NCBI GenBank assembly: GCA_027490985.1
Contig: JAIXXC010000213.1
Location: forward strand, 1 to 34,341
From: Verrucomicrobiales bacterium
GTDB lineage: Bacteria > Verrucomicrobiota > Verrucomicrobiia > Limisphaerales > UBA9464
Direction of reading: 5' to 3'
DNA length: 34,341 nt
Below the pieces are notes generated by a model. That model was not told the origin of the DNA. It searched no databases and worked only from the letters and a program-made list of their open reading frames with translations. Shown here one piece after another: positions 24,837 to 32,674 of this stretch. A program made the position numbers and the translations under genes. Position 1 is the first letter of the stretch. Each line of letters starts with the position of its first letter.

Positions 24837-26624
24837 ATGTCGGAAACTGAACCCACGACGCCTCCCGCACCGGCCGACTTCATCCGCGATATCGTCGCTG
24901 GTGATCTGCAGTCCGGGAAACACCCGCTCAGCGTCACCCGCTTTCCGCCGGAGCCCAATGGCTACCTGCACATCGGTCACGCGAAGTCCATTTGCCTCAA
25001 CTTCGGCATCGCCCGCGAGACCCACGGCCGGTGCAACCTGCGGATGGACGACACCAATCCCACCAAGGAAGACGTGGAGTACGTCGAGTCGATCCAGGCC
25101 GATGTGGATTGGTTGATCCGCGGATGGGCCGACGACCGCCTGGGCCGCAAGGTCCCTGGGGATGTCAGCGGCACCGCGGTGCTGCCTTCGGAGGCCTCCG
25201 GCCGTTCGCTCGAGCCGTTTTTCGCCTCCGATTATTTCGAGCAGATGCTGGCCTTCGCGGTGGAACTCATCCGCCGAGGCAAGGCCTATGTGTGCGACCT
25301 GACTCCGGAACAAATGTCCGAGTACCGCGGCGTGCCTGAACGCCCTGGCAAGCCCAGCCCGTGGCGGGACCGCTCCGTGGAGGAGAACCTGGATTTGTTC
25401 GAGCGCATGCGGCAGGGCGAGTTCCCGGACGGCACCCGCACGCTGCGGTCGCGCATCGACATGGCGTCGCCGAACATTCATTTGCGGGACCCGGCCCTGT
25501 ACCGCATCCGCCACGCCACGCACCACCGGACCGGCGACCGCTGGTGCCTGTACCCGATGTACGATTATGCCCATCCGATCAGCGATTATCTGGAGGGCAT
25601 CACCCACTCGATTTGCACGCTGGAGTTCGAGATCCATCGGCCCTTCTACGACTGGGTGCTCCAATCGTTGGACCTGCCGCGCACGCTGCCCCGCCAGATC
25701 GAGTTCGCTCGGTTGAGCCTGGGCTACACGGTGATGAGCAAGCGCAAGTTGCTGCAGCTCGTCGAAGAGGGCCTGGTGACCGGCTGGGATGATCCGCGGA
25801 TGCCGACCTTGAGCGGTCTGCGCCGTCGGGGCGTTCGGCCCGAGGCGTTGCGCGCCTTTGCCGCGGCCATCGGCGTTACCAAGTACAACGGCCTCACCGA
25901 GGTGTCCGTGTTCGAGGGGTGCATCCGCGACGACCTGAACCTGGTGGCCTTGCGCCGCCTGGCCGTGCTTCGACCCATCAAGGTGGTGTTGACCAACATT
26001 GCCGAAGGGGAGACCCACTGGTTCGACGCGGTGAACAACCCGTCCCAGCCCGAGTTGGGCACGCGCAAGATCGCCTTCACGCGGGAGCTCTGGATCGACT
26101 CCGACGACTTCATGGAAGTGCCGCCGCCGAAGTATTTCCGGCTGCGTCCGGGCGGTGAGGTTCGACTCAAGTACGCCTGCATCATCCGGTGCGATGAGGT
26201 GATCAAGGATGCCACCGGTGCGGTGGTCGAACTGCGCTGCACCGCCGACCTCGAGACCCGCAGTGGCGGAGCCAACGCCGCCAAGAAGGTCAAGGGAACC
26301 ATCCACTGGGTGAGTGCCGCCCACGCCATCCGGGCCGAGGTGCGCCTGTACGACCGGTTGTTCACCGAAGAGGCACCCGAAGCCGAGGGGCGGGATTTCA
26401 AGTCGGTCCTCAACCCCGAGAGTGCGCTCACGGTCACGGCCCTGCTCGAACCTTCGCTGGCCGAAGCCCGCCAGAGCGACCGATTCCAGTTCGAGCGCGT
26501 GGGATATTTCACGCTCGATGTGCCGTACTCGCCCACCGGCGTGGCTCCGGCTTCGGTGCCCCTGATTTTCAACCGGACCCTGGGTCTCAAGGACAGTTGG
26601 GCCAAGGAGATGGCCAAGAAGTAG
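24837..26624 (+). CDS. glnS: Glutaminyl-tRNA synthetase
   Basis: FPPEPNGYLHIGHAKSICLNFGIA (HIGH), RMDDTNPTKED, YPMYDYAHPISDYLEGITHSICTLEFEIHRPFYDW, VMSKRKLLQLV (KMSKS-like), GWDDPRMPTLSGLRRRGVRPEALRAF. Confidence 0.95.
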   Translation: MSETEPTTPPAPADFIRDIVAGDLQSGKHPLSVTRFPPEPNGYLHIGHAKSICLNFGIARETHGRCNLRMDDTNPTKEDVEYVESIQADVDWLIRGWADDRLGRKVPGDVSGTAVLPSEASGRSLEPFFASDYFEQMLAFAVELIRRGKAYVCDLTPEQMSEYRGVPERPGKPSPWRDRSVEENLDLFERMRQGEFPDGTRTLRSRIDMASPNIHLRDPALYRIRHATHHRTGDRWCLYPMYDYAHPISDYLEGITHSICTLEFEIHRPFYDWVLQSLDLPRTLPRQIEFARLSLGYTVMSKRKLLQLVEEGLVTGWDDPRMPTLSGLRRRGVRPEALRAFAAAIGVTKYNGLTEVSVFEGCIRDDLNLVALRRLAVLRPIKVVLTNIAEGETHWFDAVNNPSQPELGTRKIAFTRELWIDSDDFMEVPPPKYFRLRPGGEVRLKYACIIRCDEVIKDATGAVVELRCTADLETRSGGANAAKKVKGTIHWVSAAHAIRAEVRLYDRLFTEEAPEAEGRDFKSVLNPESALTVTALLEPSLAEARQSDRFQFERVGYFTLDVPYSPTGVAPASVPLIFNRTLGLKDSWAKEMAKK

Positions 26625-26657
26625 CCGGCCTCGGGCCGACCCACTCACCGAGTGTCC

Positions 26658-27683
26658 ATGGATCCGGATCTCGCCTCATCCAAAGCCTGGGAACTCCTGC
26701 GGCGAAGCCTGTCGCGGGACCGCTTGGCCCATGGGTACCTGTTCATCGGCGACGATCTCGATTCGCTCGAGTCCGGGGCCGAGGCGTTGGCCCAGACCCT
26801 GAATTGCTCGGCTCCCCCGGAGCGCTCTCCGGGCGGAACCCCCATGGCCCCGTGCGGCCAGTGCCCCAACTGCCAGCGCATCGCCGCCCGCAACCACGCC
26901 GATGTCACCTGGGTGAGGCCCGAGAACAAATCGCGCCAGATCAGCGCCGACCAGACCCGGGAAATCGTCCGCACGATCACCCTCAAGCCCATGCAGGGCT
27001 TCCACAAGATCGTGGTCTTCGCGGGCGCCGACCGGATGAACACGGCCGCGGCCAACATCTTCCTCAAGACCCTCGAAGAACCGCCGCCCGGTTCGGTGTT
27101 GATCCTCCTCACCACCGAGCCGAGCCGCCTGCTCGAGACCATCCTCTCGCGTTGCCAGCGGGTGAGCTTCGGGATTCGTCCGTTCCGCGTGGGCGACGAG
27201 GTGGGGCGCTGGATCACCGACTTCGCCCGGAAGGCGGCTCCCGGTTCCACCGGAGTGCTGGCCCGCTATCAGTTGCTGGGAACCCTGCTCGAATCGCTGG
27301 CGGCCGCCCGCGAGGCGATCGAAGAGCAGCTCACGGCGGCGTCGCCTCTGGCCAAATATCCGGATGCCACGCCCGCGCAGAAAGAACAGTGGGAAGACGC
27401 CCTCACGGCCGCCATCGAGGCCGAGTACCGCCGTCGTCGCGGAGAATACCTGGCGGGCCTGCAGGCCTGGTTGCGCGATGTCTGGCTGAGGGTCTGCGGC
27501 GTTCCGGGGCAGGGGGCGTTGTTCCCCACGCTCGAATCGGCCACGGAGGCGGTTGCCGCACGGCTCAAGCTCGAGCAGGCCCAGAACAATCTGGAGAGCT
27601 GGGAGAACACCCAGCGCCTCCTCCATACCAACGTCCAGGAGGCCCTGGCCCTCGAAGTCGGGCTGTTGAGGTTGACCTTGTGA
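26658..27683 (+). CDS. holB: DNA polymerase III delta' subunit (HolB-like); GTG at 26652 is an alternative start
   Basis: CGQCPNCQRIAARNHADVTWVRPENKSRQISADQTREIVRTITLKPMQGFHKIVVFAGADRMNTAAANIFLKTLEEPPPGSVLILLTTEPSRLLETILSRCQRVSF. Confidence 0.9.
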   Translation: MDPDLASSKAWELLRRSLSRDRLAHGYLFIGDDLDSLESGAEALAQTLNCSAPPERSPGGTPMAPCGQCPNCQRIAARNHADVTWVRPENKSRQISADQTREIVRTITLKPMQGFHKIVVFAGADRMNTAAANIFLKTLEEPPPGSVLILLTTEPSRLLETILSRCQRVSFGIRPFRVGDEVGRWITDFARKAAPGSTGVLARYQLLGTLLESLAAAREAIEEQLTAASPLAKYPDATPAQKEQWEDALTAAIEAEYRRRRGEYLAGLQAWLRDVWLRVCGVPGQGALFPTLESATEAVAARLKLEQAQNNLESWENTQRLLHTNVQEALALEVGLLRLTL

Positions 27684-29158
27684 GCGCCTCCGGTTCCTCA
27701 ACCCGTTCGGCCAGCCCCGAATCCCTGCGGTTCTTCGCGTTGGTCTTCGGCGCGTTCCTCGGGCTCTGCATCCTCAAGTGGGGCAATCCGGTCATTCTCG
27801 ATGGGCAGATCCCCCTGCCGCGCGATGGAGCGGAGTGGCTCCAGCAGCCGTGGCCGTCCCGGTTGGCCGCTCCGGTGCTCATGGTGTTGGCGGTGATCGG
27901 GGTGATGACCTCCAAACCCATGGAGGCCCTCCGGGGGCGCCGCATTCCGGCCTTGCTGCTCATCCTGCCGGGGATCTGGATGGCGTGGCAGTCGTTGGCG
28001 GCGGGGCGATCGGTCGACCCGGTGCTCACCGGGCTGACGCTCCCTCAATTGGCCGGATGTCTGGCCTGCTACGGACTCGGGTTTCTGGTGCTCGGGCCCG
28101 CCTTGCGCAGCGGTTGGCTGTGGGTGGGACTCATCGCGGGGTTCGGAATCTGCCTCAACAAGGCCGCCCAGCAGCACCTCTTCGAACTGCGGCAGGATTA
28201 CACCGTGCTGCTCGAAGGCCAGGCCACGGGTTGGACCAATTTTCCCGCATCGGCGTTGGCGGAGATGAAGGCCAATCTCCTCATCATCCACACCAACGGC
28301 GTGGACATCGCCAACCCGGCCATCCTCGACAAGATGCGGCGGGCCCGGGTGAACGGGACGATGGTGTATCCCAACGCCCTGGCCGGGCTGATCCTGCTGC
28401 TGTTGCCCGCGTCGTTGGCCGTGCTCGCGACGGTCACCGCGACCCTCAAGCAGTCGGTTCGTCGGCTGGTGTGGGGCTGCTTCGGCGGGCTCGGGTTGCT
28501 GGTCTTGTATTGGACCGGTTCCAAGGCGGGCTGGCTGGTGGCTCTCGGAGTCGGAGCCGTGACGCTGTTGATCAGGCCCGGTTCGGCCCGTCACAAGGCC
28601 GCGCTGGTGGCCCTGTTGCTGGCCGGAGGACTGGGGCTCTTCGGGCTCCGCTTCGCCGGCTATTTCGCCAAGGGCGCGACCAGTGCGGTGGCTCGGGCCG
28701 ATTATTGGAAGGCGGCCCTCCAGAACACCCGCGAGCACCCGCTGTGGGGCAGTGGTCCGGGCACCTTCCAGAGGCCCTATGCACGCCTCAAGGCCCCGGA
28801 GTCGGAGATGGCCCGGTTGGTGCACAACGATTTTTTGGAACAGGCCACCGATTCGGGATGGCCGGGGTTTGCGGTGTACACCGCCTGGATCGGAGCCCTG
28901 CTGTGGACTTTGGGCCGCAGGGTCACCCGAGCCGCAGGCCTCGACGAGACGTCCCCGTCGCTCTCGCAGGCGGCAGCAGGAGGATGGAAGACGTGGCCCG
29001 AGGCGGACCGCCGGCGTCTGGAGTTGGCCGTGTTCATCGGCTTGCTCGGATGGTTCACCCATGGCCTGGCCGAGTTCGGGCTCTACATCCCGGCTTCGGC
29101 GTGGACGGCCTTCACCTTGGCCGGGGCGTTGTTGGCCGGGGTGATGCCCAAGCGCTGA
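27680..29158 (+). CDS. O-antigen ligase family (Wzy_C) membrane protein, GTG start
   Basis: Many TM segments; YPNALAGLILLLLPASLAVLA; TGSKAGWLVALGVGAV; ADYWKAALQNTREHPLWGSGPGTFQRPYARLKAPESEMARLVHNDFLEQATDSGWPGF is a typical Wzy_C loop. Confidence 0.92.
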   Translation: MSASGSSTRSASPESLRFFALVFGAFLGLCILKWGNPVILDGQIPLPRDGAEWLQQPWPSRLAAPVLMVLAVIGVMTSKPMEALRGRRIPALLLILPGIWMAWQSLAAGRSVDPVLTGLTLPQLAGCLACYGLGFLVLGPALRSGWLWVGLIAGFGICLNKAAQQHLFELRQDYTVLLEGQATGWTNFPASALAEMKANLLIIHTNGVDIANPAILDKMRRARVNGTMVYPNALAGLILLLLPASLAVLATVTATLKQSVRRLVWGCFGGLGLLVLYWTGSKAGWLVALGVGAVTLLIRPGSARHKAALVALLLAGGLGLFGLRFAGYFAKGATSAVARADYWKAALQNTREHPLWGSGPGTFQRPYARLKAPESEMARLVHNDFLEQATDSGWPGFAVYTAWIGALLWTLGRRVTRAAGLDETSPSLSQAAAGGWKTWPEADRRRLELAVFIGLLGWFTHGLAEFGLYIPASAWTAFTLAGALLAGVMPKR

Positions 29159-29160
29159 AC

Positions 29161-29190
29161 CGCCACCGATCGCGACCGATCGCCACCGAT
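29161..29190. repeat. Short tandem repeat, three 10-bp units (CGCSACCGAT)
   Basis: CGCCACCGAT-CGCGACCGAT-CGCCACCGAT directly after the O-antigen ligase stop codon. Confidence 0.8.
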
Positions 29191-29198
29191 CACGGCCG

Positions 29199-30362
29199 TC
29201 AATGGGAGCGCTGGTTTTCAGCGAACCAAGCCACGGCCGCCATGAAGATCACCACCGCCAGCACCGTGAAGAAGATCTTCAGGAAGCTGTAGGGGCGTCC
29301 GCCGGCGATCGCTCCGGTGTAGCCGTTGATCACCACCTGATAGCGCTTGCGGCCGTAGTCGTAGGCCAGCAGCCAGACGGGCACGAGGATGTGCTTGAAG
29401 GTCTGGCCGCTCCACCGGATCGAGACCTGAAGGTTCATGTGCGTGTCTCCGGGGACCTGGGCCGCGCACAGCGATCGCACCTGATCGGCCATGCTCTGGC
29501 GCGAGGCGGTGGCCGCGCCGACCAGGTCGATCTGATAGCGTTCCACGGTCCATCCGGCGACGAAGCCGTCGTGATACGGCACCAGTTCAGCGGTGGGGAA
29601 CGGCTCGATCTTGTTCAGGAGATCCGAGTCCACGCCTTTTGATCCCGGCACCAATTCATCGTCGAAGAAGTGGGTCAGCGAGCCCGAGCTCGGGACCCAG
29701 CGCGTATGGCGGACCTGACGAGTCTGGGTGCGGCCATTGGAGTCGGTGTACGACTCGGTCGTGTAATAATAGTAGCCGCTCAGGGCCGTCCACTGGGCGG
29801 CCGCGTGCGCGTCGAAGGTCCAATACGGCAGGTACACGCCGTGGACGGTGTCGGTGAGCGCCTTCTGGCCGAGGTTCGACGGAGCGAACCAGCGTTTGGC
29901 ATACCACTTCCGGATGCGGTCCCGGATCTCCGTCTCGCTGATGCGCAGCGGGAGCAGGCTCTCGGGGCGGATGGATTGCTGGAGTTCCTGATACGGCACC
30001 AACGCGGAGGATCCGCAAAAATCACACCGTTTTCCGGCCTGTTCGGCTTCGAAGACCGAGATGGCATTGCAGCTCTGGCAGCGCACCGAAGCCGCCTTGG
30101 CGCCCCAGCCTCGCGCCGAATCGGGCAGTTGCTCGAGAGCCTCGGCCAAGTCGTGTTCGCGGATGGGTTGGTCTTGGACCAGCGTCTCCGGGGGATGACT
30201 GGCCGGTGTGGCGCAGTAGGCGCACACCAGGGTCTTGGAGGCGGGATCCCACGTGGTTTCAGCCCCGCAGGCCGGGCAGTGGAACTTGCCGCGAGCCTGG
30301 CGTTCCTCGCCGCTCAGGGGCGGGGGCACCGGGATCTGGGGCGGGACGGAGTCAGGGGGCAC
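29199..30362 (-). CDS. Zinc-ribbon domain membrane protein, GTG start
   Basis: FHCPACGAETTWDPASKTLVCAYCATP, VRCQSCNAISVFEAEQAGKRCDFCGSSALV zinc ribbons; VHGVYLPYWTFDAHAAAQWTALSGYYYYT; C-terminal TM FLKIFFTVLAVVIFMAAVAWF. Confidence 0.85.
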   Translation of the reverse strand: MPPDSVPPQIPVPPPLSGEERQARGKFHCPACGAETTWDPASKTLVCAYCATPASHPPETLVQDQPIREHDLAEALEQLPDSARGWGAKAASVRCQSCNAISVFEAEQAGKRCDFCGSSALVPYQELQQSIRPESLLPLRISETEIRDRIRKWYAKRWFAPSNLGQKALTDTVHGVYLPYWTFDAHAAAQWTALSGYYYYTTESYTDSNGRTQTRQVRHTRWVPSSGSLTHFFDDELVPGSKGVDSDLLNKIEPFPTAELVPYHDGFVAGWTVERYQIDLVGAATASRQSMADQVRSLCAAQVPGDTHMNLQVSIRWSGQTFKHILVPVWLLAYDYGRKRYQVVINGYTGAIAGGRPYSFLKIFFTVLAVVIFMAAVAWFAENQRSH

Positions 30363-30398
30363 GGCGGTGCGGTGTTCAGGAGCCCGGTGGGCCGGGGG

Positions 30399-32438
30399 CT
30401 ATCGGGGATGCGACGCCAGCCACCCGCGGATGGCCGCCGCCTGAGGATGACTGGGCTCGAGGGCCAGCACCGATTCGTAGTGGGTCCGCGCCTTGGCCGG
30501 GTCGTCGAGTTCTCCGGCATAGAGGCCTGCGGCGGCCAGGTGGAATGCGGTGTCGCTGGGCTTGGCCGCCAGGAACAGCTCGATCTGTTCGGCGGCGTCC
30601 TGGGGATGGCCGGACTGCTTGAGGGCGACGGCGAAGTTGCGGCGGGTTTCGGCGTCGGAAGGTTTGACCAGAAGGGCTTGCTCGCAGGCCAGCAGGGCCA
30701 GGTTCAGGTCGCCCTGATCGATCGCCACGAGAGCGAGGTTGTGGAAGGCCTCATGGAATGACGGATCCAACTCGGTGGCCCGTCGGTACTGGGCGGCCGC
30801 GCTCACCAGATCCCGACGTTGGTGGGCCGCAGTGGCCTGCTGGAAGACCGATTCGGCGGCGGCCCGATTGCCGGCCGGCAGGGGGCCCACGGCGCGGCGC
30901 ACATAGCGGGGCGGGGTGGGGCGGGCGACGCGCACCGGGCGAGCGATCTCGGCCCGGGGCGCGGGTTGGGGAATGACCGCGGCGGGGGCTGAAAGCGGGG
31001 TGGCCTTCTTGGGCGAGGGAGAAACCGGCCCAGGGGCTGGAGACGTGCTTGGGGCCGGGGCCGGAGCAGGGGCCGGGGCGGCAGGTTTGACGCCGGCGGG
31101 TTTGACGCTGGTGGGCTCTTGCGTGTTGGTGCCCGACTCCTTGCGGAACCATTGCACGGGGTTGGCCCATTTACCCGGGGTCACGCGTTGCCAGAGCGAG
31201 CGCTTGGCCGCAGTGGATCCGTCGTTGGCTTCGGGAGGCGGGGTGGTCGAAGCGGCCGAGGCCTCGGGTTGTTGGGGCTGTTGGGTCGGCTTGGCCTGCG
31301 CCGGTGCGGTTACCCCTGCGGCCGGGGCTGCGGTCGGGGTCGGCTGCGGGGCGGGTTTGACCGCAGGTTCATCCTGGGCCGGACGCAGCGGAGGGTCTTC
31401 TTGGACGTTCACCACCTGGAGCGGAGGTGGTGGGGTGAGTTGAGGCGGAGCGACCGGCGCGGGCGGCGGTGTCTCGGGGGTGCGTGTCGGAGGCTGCGGC
31501 ACGGTCGTCGTCGTCGGCGCCGGAGGGCGGGTGGCTTCGGCCACGGCATTGGTCCGCGGTGCCGGCGCGCTCGGTGCGGGGGGCGAGGTCGGTGACGACG
31601 GTCGGAGGCTCTTCTGCGGGACCTGCGGCGGAATCACCGGGCCATTGGTGACAGCCAAGCCTGCGGGGGGCGTCGGCGGAGCCTCCCACTGGCGGATCAG
31701 CTCCTGCACGGCCGCGCTCTGGGAGTTGGGCGGAGCCGAAGCCAGCCAGCGGCGGTAGTAGGCGGCGGCACTCCGTCGATCGCCCTGGAGTTGATGGGTC
31801 ACCCCCAGGTTGAACAGCGGCGTGGTCGCGGTCGGATCGAGCACCAGCGCGTATTGCAGGCACTTGACGGCCTCGGAGAAACGCCGTTTGCGCAGGCTGA
31901 GGAGACCCCGCGTATTCCAACCGTCGGCCCCCATGGCCTGGGGCGGTTGGATGGCCGCGAACGAGCGCTCGGCATCGTCCCACCGGCCGGCTTGAAATTG
32001 CAGATTGGCCAGCAGGCTCCAGACGGCGGGGTCACCCGGGTGGGCGAACAGGTAGGCCCGCAGTCCCTTTTCGGCTTCGAGCAGTTCGCCCCGCTCGAGA
32101 TGGGTGATGGCCAGGTTGTAGGCGGCTTCGATGCGGTTGCGGTCGACCTCCAGCGCTCTCAGATAGGCCCGGCGCGCTTCATTGGTCTTACCCGTGGCGT
32201 GGTAGGCCAGGCCCAGGTGATTCAGGGCGGGCGCATTCTGCGGAAGATCTTGCACGGCCCGCTCCAGCAGCGGGATGGCCTCGGTCGCCTTGCCGGTCTG
32301 GAGCAGGTGGTCGCCCTCGATCAAGGCCCGTTCTCCCGAGGGGCTGCATCCGGCCAGAAGCAGGCTCAGCGTGGCCACCGAAGCCTCGCCGAATGAAACG
32401 GAAGAGCGTCGACGTTTCGGGTTCCCGTGGGCGTTCAT
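30399..32438 (-). CDS. Tetratricopeptide repeat lipoprotein with long Pro/Ala-rich linker
   Basis: Lipobox LLLAGCS; TPR arrays APALNHLGLAYHATGKTNEARRAYLRALEVDRNRIEAAYNLAITHLERGELLEAEKGL and FHEAFHNLALVAIDQGDLNLALLACEQALLVKPSDAETRRNFAVAL separated by low-complexity Pro-rich sequence. ATG at 32438 preferred; the longer track ORF runs through the tRNA gene. Confidence 0.93.
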   Translation of the reverse strand: MNAHGNPKRRRSSVSFGEASVATLSLLLAGCSPSGERALIEGDHLLQTGKATEAIPLLERAVQDLPQNAPALNHLGLAYHATGKTNEARRAYLRALEVDRNRIEAAYNLAITHLERGELLEAEKGLRAYLFAHPGDPAVWSLLANLQFQAGRWDDAERSFAAIQPPQAMGADGWNTRGLLSLRKRRFSEAVKCLQYALVLDPTATTPLFNLGVTHQLQGDRRSAAAYYRRWLASAPPNSQSAAVQELIRQWEAPPTPPAGLAVTNGPVIPPQVPQKSLRPSSPTSPPAPSAPAPRTNAVAEATRPPAPTTTTVPQPPTRTPETPPPAPVAPPQLTPPPPLQVVNVQEDPPLRPAQDEPAVKPAPQPTPTAAPAAGVTAPAQAKPTQQPQQPEASAASTTPPPEANDGSTAAKRSLWQRVTPGKWANPVQWFRKESGTNTQEPTSVKPAGVKPAAPAPAPAPAPSTSPAPGPVSPSPKKATPLSAPAAVIPQPAPRAEIARPVRVARPTPPRYVRRAVGPLPAGNRAAAESVFQQATAAHQRRDLVSAAAQYRRATELDPSFHEAFHNLALVAIDQGDLNLALLACEQALLVKPSDAETRRNFAVALKQSGHPQDAAEQIELFLAAKPSDTAFHLAAAGLYAGELDDPAKARTHYESVLALEPSHPQAAAIRGWLASHPR

Positions 32439-32497
32439 CCGTGGTGCTGGTGCTGGAAGGGTGTCGATGGGGCCGGGGGCCGGTCTGATGCCGGCGA

Positions 32498-32582
32498 TGG
32501 TGGGCGCGACAGGACTTGAACCTGCACGGCTTTCGCCAATGGATCCTAAGTCCATCGTGTCTGCCAATTCCACCACGCGCCC
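32498..32582 (-). tRNA. tRNA-Leu, anticodon UAG, encoded CCA
   Basis: Reverse strand GGGCGCGTGGTGGAATTGGCAGACACGATGGACTTAGGATCCATTGGCGAAAGCCGTGCAGGTTCAAGTCCTGTCGCGCCCACCA: 7-bp acceptor GGGCGCG/CGCGCCC, anticodon loop CTTAGGA, class II variable arm, GGTTCAAGTCC T-arm. Confidence 0.96.
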
Positions 32583-32674
32583 GATACCGGCATCGGCACT
32601 CCGATCAGAGAGTGCCTGCACCCATTGCTATGCCGCCAGACCGGCTTTGGCAAACACAGGCTCTGGCCCGGAGG

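Noticed and set aside
23478-26648. 1056-aa minus-strand ORF
   Set aside because: Antisense to the second permease, HlyD adaptor and glnS, all of which have clear family motifs; His/Gly/Arg-rich shadow ORF.
26597-27679. N-terminal ~360 codons of the 853-aa ORF (26597-29158)
   Set aside because: Out-of-frame read-through of the holB gene; the ligase starts at GTG 27680.
29161-29190. Possible CRISPR-like repeat
   Set aside because: Units are 10 bp with no spacers; only three copies and no cas genes.
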